NCBI GenBank assembly: GCA_043775925.1
Contig: JAYVRW010000053.1
Span: 1-30,865 of the forward strand
DNA length: 30,865 nt
Direction of reading: 5' to 3'
Source of the DNA: JAFDVL01 sp043775925
Lineage (GTDB): Bacteria; Acidobacteriota; Blastocatellia; RBC074
A program made the translations under genes and the position numbers. Under the pieces are notes generated by a model. The model was given only the letters and a program-made list of their open reading frames with translations. It made no database searches and was not told where the DNA came from. Numbering within the stretch: the first letter of the stretch is position 1; each line of letters begins with the position of its first letter. Shown in pieces: positions 16,881-24,144 of this stretch.

Positions 16881-19496
16881 TTAGCGATTTAGTGCTATTT
16901 TCCACACATTTGCCTCGCCTTGCTCTTGAAGTAATTGCCGTACCAGTTGGTAGGCTGAAGTGTAGGCCGCCTTCATTTCTATCGCGGTCTGAGCCGCTGT
17001 TAATTTAGTTTCGACTTCGTTTGGATTAAGCTTAGCTTGAGATACGGAATAAAATTTTCCTTCGCCAGCGAAGTGAATAGCGAGTCCTTCAATCAGCCAT
17101 CTGGGATTTGATTTTTTGGCGAGAGCTTCCAGCGCGGCATGGGCAAATTCATGTCGGAGCGTTGTTTTCAAAATCCCCCGTTTGCGAAGTATTGAGAACG
17201 GTTGCAGATGGATCGTTTTATTGCGTGTCGCTCCGGCAGCCCACGCCGCTTTTCCGGTTGTTGAGACAAAATCTCCCGTCGAATGATGAACGATGACCTT
17301 GATTATATTGGTGATTGCGGTTGGATTTACCCTGCGTTGCAAATCCTGATGCGCCATTTCAAGTGTGCGCAAAATCTCATCGGCATCGCGTGGTGAAAGA
17401 TTGGCAGGATAGTTTAATCTAAAATGTTCGCTCGAAATATTTTGTCGCCGAACCTCAACATTATTATTTTTCAATTGTTCATTCTTACTTGTTTCATTAG
17501 TAAAAATATTTCTGAAAATTAATTCAATGAACGGAAGTGGGGAGATCGTTAGTAGTTTAGAATGGTTTCCGCTTGGCGCTGCTGACCCAGTCGCTACGGC
17601 TCCTGGTACTGTTCCAGGCAAATAATGCTCAAGAATCTCAGACGCTTTCATCCCGCGCCGCGCCATGACGTGTGCGCCTTCCTGACATAATCCTAAGCCG
17701 TGTCCGAAACCGCTCCCGCGAAAAATAAAAGCGTTCCCCTGATGCGAAATTTCAAAGCGTGAACTTTTCAAAATATTCCAGCCCAGGACTCGATTAACGA
17801 TCAAAGCAAATTCCCAGCCGCGCAGTTGTTTCCGACGTTCGCCTTCGATAGTCAAAAACTCGGCGCGTCCGCTTTGGTCGCGTTTGGTGACAATAATATT
17901 TTCCAGTTGCGCCCCAATGTTGCTTCGTTCATCGCTTTGCAAGGCGCGGATTAAATCTTTGGATGAAATGTTTTGCTGCCAACTTTTATGTGACATCGTA
18001 GTGCAATAATCATCCTTGGCGCTGTGCAAATAACTTGGTGATGGCGCACCCCAGACTGCTTCGAGATTCGTCGTCATGCCGCCACACGCCGCGTGAAAAT
18101 AAACATCCGCAGGTTGCCGGCGATCATCCTGAAGAATCTGATGCTTTGTCTCTTCGGAGGTCTGTAAAATAAGGCTTTTGTTATGTTCAGCGATTTCTTT
18201 GACGTACCGCTGACAATGCGTCAGCGAACAAAAATCATAACCTTCTTTCGTGTGACGTTTGAGATTTTTGAGCGCGAATGTTCGGCTGACAATGGCCTGC
18301 GCTTTCAAGGCTTCAAGCTCCGTTTCGACGCTGGATTCAGCGGCGAGTACTCCACGAATGTAATCTTCAAGTTCGACAGTGATCGTAGAATTTTCGCGGA
18401 CCAGATGAACCGAAATCGAGTGCTGAGTTGTGACTGCTGAGTGCTGAGAGGGAAGTGTTGAGTCAGCAGCCTTTGACTTCTCTGAAAAAATCAGGTGGTG
18501 ATAAAAATCTCCGGCGATAGTTGCGGCTTCTGATCCGTGAGAGCGTTTAAGGAAAACGATCACGCCCAGATTCAATTCATTTGGCGTCACTATCTTCACG
18601 CTTTTGCTGTTGAGCAAGAAGCTGACGAACCAGCCCTGCGTCCTGAATCCATTGCTTGCGCCTGACGTTCCGGTTTTGCCAATAACATCGTAGGGCAATT
18701 TATTGAACCCGGCTTCGGACGCTGTTCCGAACTGGGTGCAGCCTTGCATCCCTTCAATGATTTCTGCAAGCTGAGTCGAATTGATGGAGATGTTTTTTAT
18801 TTCCTGCGAAGCGAATTTATTCGTTTCGGAAACTTGCGGGCGCAGCAGATGTCCGCCATTGACCAGCGCTGTGAAGGCGTTGAGCAATTGAATCGGAGTG
18901 ACTACCACCTTTTCATCATTGCCGAGTGCGGTGCTGACTTTCCAATCGCTTTGTTTTAATTCGCCGGATGCTTCGTTAGCATTCACTCCGGTTTTGGCCC
19001 CGAATCCGAATGAATCCAGCGTCGAAAAAAATCCAGCGCCATTCATTCGTTCGGCTAAATTTCCAAAGAAGTAATTGCAGGAATACGCCAGCGCGTGATG
19101 GAGCTTGAAGGCGTTATTGATGCGCTTGTGCGAGCAGACAATTTGAAAATCTTCGTGCTTATAGGTGGTCTTGCAAGCCAGCCGCGTCTCGTTGTCTACG
19201 ATGCCTGAGCGGAGCGCGGTAAGCGCCGTGAAAGGCTTGATCGCGGAGCCGGGAGGGAATGCCTGCTCGAAAGCTAAACGGGGATTGATGACAGTTCTGA
19301 TGCGTCCATCGCGCGGATTCATGACGATGATCGAACCTTCGCGTTCGCCTAAGGCTGATGCGGCTGCGCGTTGAATGGCAGCATCATCGAAGGCGAGTGG
19401 TTTGATGATTTCCAGGGAGGACTGGCTGGCAGGCTTTGAGCAGGAAAGGAACGAGATGAGAAAGACCACACAGAGAAAAGCCCGGCTGACTTTCAT
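16881..19496 (-). CDS. Three-domain lipoprotein: PBP transpeptidase, SpoIID-like, HExxH peptidase
   Basis: An 871-residue protein results from the ATG at 19496, which follows in ATGA overlap with the upstream gene and opens a lipoprotein signal (FLCVVFLISFLSC, lipid Cys19). A longer in-frame start at 19622 would lie inside that neighbour. Domain 1 (about 45-335) has all three penicillin-binding motifs: Ser84-A-I-Lys87, SCN at 139-141 and KTG at 274-276. Domain 2 (about 362-630) is SpoIID/LytB-like, with Glu387 in RGVLAAE, HAACGG near 468-473 and GFGHGLGLCQEGA near 596-608. Domain 3 (about 690-871) is a metallopeptidase of peptidase-MA type with HEFAH (782-786) and LIEG (Glu803). Expected roles are peptide cross-linking, cleavage of denuded glycan and proteolysis, all in the periplasm. 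It has no glycosyltransferase or usual PBP dimerisation domain. Confidence 0.88.
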   Translation of the reverse strand: MKVSRAFLCVVFLISFLSCSKPASQSSLEIIKPLAFDDAAIQRAAASALGEREGSIIVMNPRDGRIRTVINPRLAFEQAFPPGSAIKPFTALTALRSGIVDNETRLACKTTYKHEDFQIVCSHKRINNAFKLHHALAYSCNYFFGNLAERMNGAGFFSTLDSFGFGAKTGVNANEASGELKQSDWKVSTALGNDEKVVVTPIQLLNAFTALVNGGHLLRPQVSETNKFASQEIKNISINSTQLAEIIEGMQGCTQFGTASEAGFNKLPYDVIGKTGTSGASNGFRTQGWFVSFLLNSKSVKIVTPNELNLGVIVFLKRSHGSEAATIAGDFYHHLIFSEKSKAADSTLPSQHSAVTTQHSISVHLVRENSTITVELEDYIRGVLAAESSVETELEALKAQAIVSRTFALKNLKRHTKEGYDFCSLTHCQRYVKEIAEHNKSLILQTSEETKHQILQDDRRQPADVYFHAACGGMTTNLEAVWGAPSPSYLHSAKDDYCTTMSHKSWQQNISSKDLIRALQSDERSNIGAQLENIIVTKRDQSGRAEFLTIEGERRKQLRGWEFALIVNRVLGWNILKSSRFEISHQGNAFIFRGSGFGHGLGLCQEGAHVMARRGMKASEILEHYLPGTVPGAVATGSAAPSGNHSKLLTISPLPFIELIFRNIFTNETSKNEQLKNNNVEVRRQNISSEHFRLNYPANLSPRDADEILRTLEMAHQDLQRRVNPTAITNIIKVIVHHSTGDFVSTTGKAAWAAGATRNKTIHLQPFSILRKRGILKTTLRHEFAHAALEALAKKSNPRWLIEGLAIHFAGEGKFYSVSQAKLNPNEVETKLTAAQTAIEMKAAYTSAYQLVRQLLQEQGEANVWKIALNR
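18421..18469. repeat. Seven-base-periodic repeat inside a domain linker
   Basis: TGCTGAG occurs at 18421, 18435 and 18442, and the variant TGTTGAG at 18456. Every spacing is a multiple of 7, giving seven consecutive heptamer slots. On the coding strand it encodes the Ser/Thr/Gln/His-rich linker (about residues 343-359) between the transpeptidase and SpoIID-like domains. Confidence 0.75.
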
Positions 19497-20296
19497 GACT
19501 GCGTAACCTCGGGTTTTTCTGGAGTTAATCCGGTCAATGCACCGACCGTGACAATCCATCCAACCAGAGCGATTAATAATGCCAGTGCGATTCTGATGCC
19601 AAGCACACTTAAATCCATCCACGGACTTTTGATCGGCGTGCGCGTGGTGATAATGAAATATGGAATCACTGCGAAGACCAGAAAACCCAATAAATAGGTG
19701 ACGACTGAACGTGGAGCGAACGCCTGTAAAATCGCGCTGAAAATTCTTTTGAAGGTCTGTGCGCAGCCATCACGCAAGGTTGTGATCCATAATTGAATCG
19801 AAAAAAGCGGCAGGATGAAATACATCAAAAGACCGTGAATAGCCCAGAATCCTCGCGCTACATTTTTAAGCTGTAAATCGGCGGCTTTGATTTGTGCAGC
19901 GGTTTCTGTGGGAGTATTTTCAATCCTGGTCGTCATTGAATTTTTGAGCTTTATCAATCCCCAAATTGCTAATCCAAACAACAAAAGGAATGGTAAAGAA
20001 ATCAAAAATAATTTCCAGAATTCAGTGAATCCGCGCCGGAGTAATTCTGAAAAATTGTTGTCTGCATTTGCATACTTCACACTCATCACCTGAAGCACAA
20101 AAAATAAAATCGGGATCAGGAGCGTTAGCAAAATAGTTAGCCCGACTTGCCAAATTCGTGCTTCAGGTGTGGTGAAAAATAAATAACAGGCATAGACGAG
20201 CAGCGCGTAAATAAAAGTGAAGGCGGCGAGGTTTTTCAAGTTACCAAAAAAAGTGCGCGTTGCTGAAGTGAAAACATCAAGGATATTTCGGATCAT
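19493..20296 (-). CDS. Polytopic membrane protein of unknown function
   Basis: This 267-residue protein was not assigned to a characterised family. Hydrophobic segments occur near 24-40 (AAFTFIYALLVYACYLFF), 49-70 (VGLTILLTLLIPILFFVL), 94-115 (LFLISLPFLLLFGLAIWGLI), 150-175, 198-218 and 230-255, so about six membrane helices are likely. A polar stretch around 116-145 (KNSMTTRIENTPTETAAQ) probably forms a loop. Its TGA stop overlaps the ATG of the three-domain cell-wall lipoprotein (ATGA at 19496-19493), which indicates translational coupling and suggests that the two work together in the envelope. DUF4013-like integral membrane proteins are a loose comparison only. Confidence 0.8.
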   Translation of the reverse strand: MIRNILDVFTSATRTFFGNLKNLAAFTFIYALLVYACYLFFTTPEARIWQVGLTILLTLLIPILFFVLQVMSVKYANADNNFSELLRRGFTEFWKLFLISLPFLLLFGLAIWGLIKLKNSMTTRIENTPTETAAQIKAADLQLKNVARGFWAIHGLLMYFILPLFSIQLWITTLRDGCAQTFKRIFSAILQAFAPRSVVTYLLGFLVFAVIPYFIITTRTPIKSPWMDLSVLGIRIALALLIALVGWIVTVGALTGLTPEKPEVTQS

Positions 20297-20324
20297 TTGT
20301 GAGCCTTTTTATGAATATGTTGAG

Positions 20325-20410
20325 ACAGGATTGACAAGATCAACAGGATTTAGGGGAAAACTCAATGTTAATCGGACTTCTTTGTTCATCTTGTGCATCC
20401 TGTTAATCCG
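20325..20410. repeat. Imperfect inverted repeat of ACAGGAT/ACAAGAT units
   Basis: The left arm (20325-20352) holds three 7-base cores spaced by 9 bp: ACAGGAT, ACAAGAT, ACAGGAT. The right arm (about 20382-20410) is the inverse, with ATCTTGT and ATCCTGT in register. The arms can pair around a loop of about 30 nt. It fills the gap between the phosphatidylcholine-synthase-like and membrane-protein genes and could act as a terminator or a REP-like element. Confidence 0.6.
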
Positions 20411-20443
20411 GTCTCTACCTGCTTTCTTTCCTGTCTAAAAACT

Positions 20444-21160
20444 TTACGATTGTACCTGCACCTTCACCCAGTCACGAATTGAAATCCACCACGAAACAGC
20501 TAAATAATACGCCGGAAAGATCAGCGACGCATAGAGCAACAGGTGGGTAGATTCGCTCCAGGCATATAAAATCCAGGCGAGTAATAACGCCCACAGCGAA
20601 CCCAGCACATTTGTGCTCGTACTCAATTTGCCGCCGTGCGTCGTGTACAAATATTTCGACGGCACAAAGGTCAGCAACGCTAAAAATATAATAATCACCA
20701 GTGCGATTTCCGGCGACAAATGAAAGACGTAAAGGTAAAACGCTACGATGTTCCAGTACGACGGAAAGCCCAGAAAATAATGGTCATCCGTTTTGATATT
20801 GACCTGACAAAATCCATATACGCTGGCCAGTAACGGAACCAGTAACCAATATTGAGAGGCTGTTCCCAGCACATCGGCCCGCCAGATCAAGAGCAATGGC
20901 AGTGTCGTATAAGTATTAAAATCAATCAAATCATCCAGCCTCCGTCCATCAAAACCCGGAGCATATTTTCTGACTTCGGCTTTGCGCGCCAACCAGCCAT
21001 CCGTGGTGTCAATGATCGTCGCCACGACCATCAACAAAAATGCTAACCTGAAAGCCGGATCGTCGCCACGAATAATCAGGACAGCAATCATCGCCGCCAG
21101 CACTAATCCAAGCGCCGTATAAAGGTGAACACTCCACGCGAGTATTTTTCTGAAAATCAT
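20444..21160 (-). CDS. pcs: CDP-alcohol phosphatidyltransferase, probable phosphatidylcholine synthase
   Basis: This 238-residue integral membrane enzyme opens with WSVHLYTALGLVLA. It carries the CDP-alcohol phosphotransferase motif with Asp51, Asp54-Gly55, Ala58-Arg59, Gly72, Asp76 and Asp80 (DTTDGWLAR then FDGRRLDDLIDF). There are 12 residues between AR and the second G, compared with 8-9 in most members, and the FDGRRLDD-type extension is typical of bacterial phosphatidylcholine synthases, as is the length. The reaction would be CDP-diacylglycerol plus choline to phosphatidylcholine. Several more hydrophobic helices follow. Assignment to Pcs and not another CDP-alcohol transferase is a pattern judgement. 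It diverges from the cytochrome c gene, with 121 bp between the two starts. Confidence 0.75.
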   Translation of the reverse strand: MIFRKILAWSVHLYTALGLVLAAMIAVLIIRGDDPAFRLAFLLMVVATIIDTTDGWLARKAEVRKYAPGFDGRRLDDLIDFNTYTTLPLLLIWRADVLGTASQYWLLVPLLASVYGFCQVNIKTDDHYFLGFPSYWNIVAFYLYVFHLSPEIALVIIIFLALLTFVPSKYLYTTHGGKLSTSTNVLGSLWALLLAWILYAWSESTHLLLYASLIFPAYYLAVSWWISIRDWVKVQVQS

Positions 21161-21281
21161 ATCTTTGCGAAGTGTACGACGGAGCGCGGCGGATGCAAAA
21201 TGGTTCGCTGCAACCTGTTAATTTAGCGTAAATTCAGCTATCGTTGAAGTCGCGCATTTGGTAATTAACCGGAGAAAAATT

Positions 21282-22640
21282 GTGAAAACAAAACGAACCA
21301 CTCAGCGAATAATTTTCGGATTAATGTTGCTGACATTGCCGATAGTGTTGCTGCATTCAAGTGCCGTCGAAAAAACCTCGGAAGAAAAAGGTCTTTACAA
21401 TCTGACGCATAATCAATATGGAATGTTTATGCTGACTGACAAAATGCTGGAAAAAATTCCGACGGTTTGGGAGAAAGAGTGGCAGGACAAAATTAAATCC
21501 GGCGAGCTTGAATCCATCCGCAAAGTCGCGTTTGAGCGGTACGGCTTCAACGAAGCGACGTGGGATAATCGCGGCGGGCCAATGCAAATGGTCGTCAATG
21601 AGCGCGGTAACTGGGTGCAGAATTGTATGTTGTGTCACGGCGGACGCGTTCCGATTTCAGGTCAGCCGATGATTGGCATGCCGAATACAGAGTTGGATAT
21701 GCAAACGCTCTATGATGATTTAACGAAGTTGACGAAATATAAACTTCCGTATTCGATAAGCTTTGGCGCTTCGCGTGGGCGCACGAACGCTTTTATTTTC
21801 AGCCTGGAATTGATTCGACTCCGCAATGAAGATTTATCGCAGCGCATAGACCCTGTGCCGATGGGCGATTACCAGGACAGTGATCTTGATCCGATTCCGT
21901 GGTGGCATTTGAAAAAGAAAACTGCTTTGTACACGGACGGATTGCTTAAAGGAGATTTCGTGCGCCCGATTATGCAATTCACCATGGGCGAACCCAGCGG
22001 AGAAAAAATCAAATCGTGGGAAGGTGATTTTAAAGACGTGCTGGCGTACTTGAAGACAATTCAACCGCCGAAATATCCTTTGCCGATTGATAAGCAGCTT
22101 GCGGCTGAAGGGCAAAAAGTTTTTGAGAAAACCTGTGCCGGCTGCCACGGGACTTATGGCGCAGACGGAAAATATCCAAACAAAATTGTGCCGCTCGAAG
22201 TCGTGAATACCGATCCGATTCGTGTGACAGGACTGACCAAAGAATTTCGCACTTACTTCAATAAAACGTGGTTTGCACAAAACAGTTCGCACGCGGAAGA
22301 GGCTCCGACGGGTTATGTAGCTCCGCCGCTTGATGGGATTTGGGCGACTGCGCCATATTTTCACAACGGCGCAGTGCCGACGATTTATGGTGTTTTGACG
22401 GAAGCAGCACGTCCTAAATATTTCCGCCGAATCGGAGGCGCGAAGGATTATGATGCAAAAAATGTCGGGTTGAAGTTTGAAACTGTGAACGCGCCTGCTT
22501 CGACAGAATTAGCGCCGGAAGCGCGACGCCGAATTGTAGATACTACGATTTCAGGGCTAAGCAATCAGGGGCATCCGTTCGGGTTTAAGTTGAGTGAAAA
22601 AGAGAAGTGGAAAGTGATAGAATATTTGAAGACGTTGTGA
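21282..22640 (+). CDS. Exported di-haem cytochrome c, RoxA-like
   Basis: The start is GTG at 21282, with CCGGAG 7 bases upstream. A TTG eight codons earlier is also in frame but lies upstream of that ribosome-binding site. The 452-residue product has a signal peptide (RIIFGLMLLTLPIVLLHSSA) and two haem c motifs, CMLCH at 115-119 and CAGCH at 285-289. The C-terminal half contains VAPPLDGIWATAPYFHNGAV and ends GHPFGFKLSEKEKWKVIEYL. These stretches resemble the di-haem peroxidase/RoxA rubber-oxygenase group. The PYFHNGAVPT context is typical, but the oxygenase function is unproven, and electron transfer is the safe call. It heads a compact plus-strand gene run. Confidence 0.82.
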   Translation: MKTKRTTQRIIFGLMLLTLPIVLLHSSAVEKTSEEKGLYNLTHNQYGMFMLTDKMLEKIPTVWEKEWQDKIKSGELESIRKVAFERYGFNEATWDNRGGPMQMVVNERGNWVQNCMLCHGGRVPISGQPMIGMPNTELDMQTLYDDLTKLTKYKLPYSISFGASRGRTNAFIFSLELIRLRNEDLSQRIDPVPMGDYQDSDLDPIPWWHLKKKTALYTDGLLKGDFVRPIMQFTMGEPSGEKIKSWEGDFKDVLAYLKTIQPPKYPLPIDKQLAAEGQKVFEKTCAGCHGTYGADGKYPNKIVPLEVVNTDPIRVTGLTKEFRTYFNKTWFAQNSSHAEEAPTGYVAPPLDGIWATAPYFHNGAVPTIYGVLTEAARPKYFRRIGGAKDYDAKNVGLKFETVNAPASTELAPEARRRIVDTTISGLSNQGHPFGFKLSEKEKWKVIEYLKTL

Positions 22641-22681
22641 TGGGTTGGTAAATTTTCCCGAAAGCGAAACTGAGAAATAAT

Positions 22682-22915
22682 ATGATTCAAGTACAAGAAA
22701 GCATTGTGCAGTTAGTCTCGAAACTGCCGCTACATCGTCAATTTGAAGTAAAAAATTTTGCGGAATTTTTGTTAAGCAGAGAAGACGATTCTGAAGACGT
22801 GAATTTAGCTGAGTGCGGAATTGATGAGCTTGAAGCTGCTGATTTGCGTACGCGACTTCAGGCAATAAGCGAGGATTGGGAGCGTCCAGAAATGGGAGCA
22901 TACGATGCCTTATAA
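22682..22915 (+). CDS. DUF2281-like antitoxin of a PemK pair
   Basis: This 77-residue acidic protein opens MIQVQESIVQLVSKLPLHRQ and continues EVKNFAEFLLSRED, a pattern seen in DUF2281-type antitoxin proteins. It lacks an obvious AbrB or RHH domain. Its 3' end overlaps the PemK-like toxin start by 11 bp, the usual antitoxin-then-toxin order. It starts 41 bp after the cytochrome gene. It is expected to bind and inhibit the toxin and perhaps repress the pair. Confidence 0.7.
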   Translation: MIQVQESIVQLVSKLPLHRQFEVKNFAEFLLSREDDSEDVNLAECGIDELEAADLRTRLQAISEDWERPEMGAYDAL

Positions 22916-23255
22916 CCGAGGGGATGTCGTGCTGGTCTTGTTTCCAAATACAAATATGACGACGGCGAAACGACGACCAGTTTTGGTGATACAAGCCGAT
23001 AACCTATTAAGTGGATTGCCGCAAACAATACTGGCGATGATTACAAGTAATATGGCTCGTGGTGGACATCGAAGTCGCGTCACTATTCTTCAAAATTCTC
23101 CTGAAGGGGCCACGGCAGGAATTTTAACGGATTCAATAATTATGACCGACAATTTAGTGACGGTGCTGGAAAAAGAAATTGATCGCAGCATTGGTTTACT
23201 TAAAGACATGACTCTAGTAGATGAGGCTTTGAAGCATACGCTTTCATTGGTTTGA
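22905..23255 (+). CDS. PemK/MazF-family endoribonuclease toxin
   Basis: This 116-residue protein has the expected family length. It has the N-terminal RGDVVLVLFPNTN, then KRRPVLVIQADN, AMITSNM and ILTDSIIMTDNLVTV, which match the beta strands and active-site region of MazF/PemK mRNA interferases (the Arg in the RRPVLV segment and the later DS pair). It cleaves RNA in the cytoplasm when free of antitoxin. The overlap with the preceding 77-codon gene supports the pair. The next gene begins 9 bp later. Confidence 0.88.
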   Translation: MPYNRGDVVLVLFPNTNMTTAKRRPVLVIQADNLLSGLPQTILAMITSNMARGGHRSRVTILQNSPEGATAGILTDSIIMTDNLVTVLEKEIDRSIGLLKDMTLVDEALKHTLSLV

Positions 23256-23264
23256 AAAGCATTC

Positions 23265-23465
23265 ATGATAAAAATTTCTGATTACCCACAATTGAGTTTT
23301 ATCACTTGGAATCGGCGCAAGGATATTCTTGTGACCGAGAAAGAAGCCTTGTCATTGTATGAAGCGAATTGGCGATGGATTGATGAAAAAAATCTGACCC
23401 CGGAAGAGAAACAACTCATTGAGATGTTGGTGCAAAAAGTAGGAAGTGGAGTTTTGAATGTTTAG
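23265..23465 (+). CDS. Small protein paired with an AbiEii-type toxin (putative antitoxin)
   Basis: This 66-residue protein contains IKISDYPQLSFITWNRR, LYEANWRWIDEKNLTPEEKQ and GSGVLNV. No characterised domain was recognised. It overlaps the following nucleotidyltransferase gene by 8 bp and is the natural candidate for its antitoxin or partner, judged from order, size and coupling alone. It starts 9 bp after the PemK-like toxin. Confidence 0.65.
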   Translation: MIKISDYPQLSFITWNRRKDILVTEKEALSLYEANWRWIDEKNLTPEEKQLIEMLVQKVGSGVLNV

Positions 23466-24144
23466 CCGTCCACATCATCAGAGAATCTTCAAAATCCTGA
23501 CTTCGTTAGATGCTGAATTTCTGCTTCAGTCCGAATGTTACTTTGGCGGTGGAACGGCGATAGTTATGCTGCTTGGCGAATACCGCGAATCGCTGGATGT
23601 GGATTTTTTATGTTCATCAGGAGAAGGCTATCGGGCGATTCGCAATCTGGTTTTTGATAATGGACTCAAAGGAATATTCAAGGAAAAGATCACAATTCTT
23701 GGTGACGTGAAGTCTGATCAATACGGTGTTCGTGCGGTGCTTGAAGTTGACGAAGCACGAGTTAAATTTGAAATTATCCGAGAAGGGCGAATTCAGCTTT
23801 CAGGCAGTAATTATGAGAATTTGCCAGTGCAAGGACTTTCAGTATTGGATTTATTTGCTGAAAAACTTTTGGCGAATGCAGATCGGTTTAATGATGAAGG
23901 TGTGTTAAGTCGTGACTTAATTGATTTAGCTATGCTGATAAATTCTTATGAAGAAATCCCGGTGGATGCGTGGGCGAAAGTGAAAAAAGCGTACGGTGAA
24001 AGTGTCGTCCAGGCTTTTCATAAAGGAATAGCTTTCCTGAATAGACCAAAGTATTTTGAAAGTTGCTGTGAGAAAATGAAGCTTGATGTGAACATCAAGT
24101 CCTTGATCATCCCAACTTTAGAAAAAGAGCGAGCAAAATTATGA
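23458..24144 (+). CDS. AbiEii/AbiGii-type nucleotidyltransferase toxin
   Basis: This 228-residue protein has the DUF1814 nucleotidyltransferase signature: GGGTAIVML at 30-38, then Arg43, Ser45 and the catalytic pair Asp47-x-Asp49 (YRESLDVDFL). Later come Lys136 in LFAEKLLANADRF and SRDLIDLAML with Asp153 and Asp156. AbiEii and MenT relatives act as toxins by transferring nucleotides to targets such as tRNA acceptor ends. The target here is unknown. It overlaps its small upstream partner by 8 bp and the downstream DUF1501 gene by 4 bp, so all are on one transcript. Confidence 0.82.
   Translation: MFSRPHHQRIFKILTSLDAEFLLQSECYFGGGTAIVMLLGEYRESLDVDFLCSSGEGYRAIRNLVFDNGLKGIFKEKITILGDVKSDQYGVRAVLEVDEARVKFEIIREGRIQLSGSNYENLPVQGLSVLDLFAEKLLANADRFNDEGVLSRDLIDLAMLINSYEEIPVDAWAKVKKAYGESVVQAFHKGIAFLNRPKYFESCCEKMKLDVNIKSLIIPTLEKERAKL

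Noticed and set aside
19497..19622. A 42-codon upstream extension of the three-domain lipoprotein
   Set aside because: It would place extra sequence before the lipoprotein signal and lies within the coupled upstream gene.
21834..22364. A 176-codon minus-strand frame opposite the cytochrome gene
   Set aside because: It is antisense to the haem-binding coding sequence, and its composition is basic and domain-free.
22557..22994. A 145-codon minus-strand frame across the cytochrome end and the antitoxin gene
   Set aside because: It overlaps three genes that fit a coherent plus-strand order, and it has no family match.
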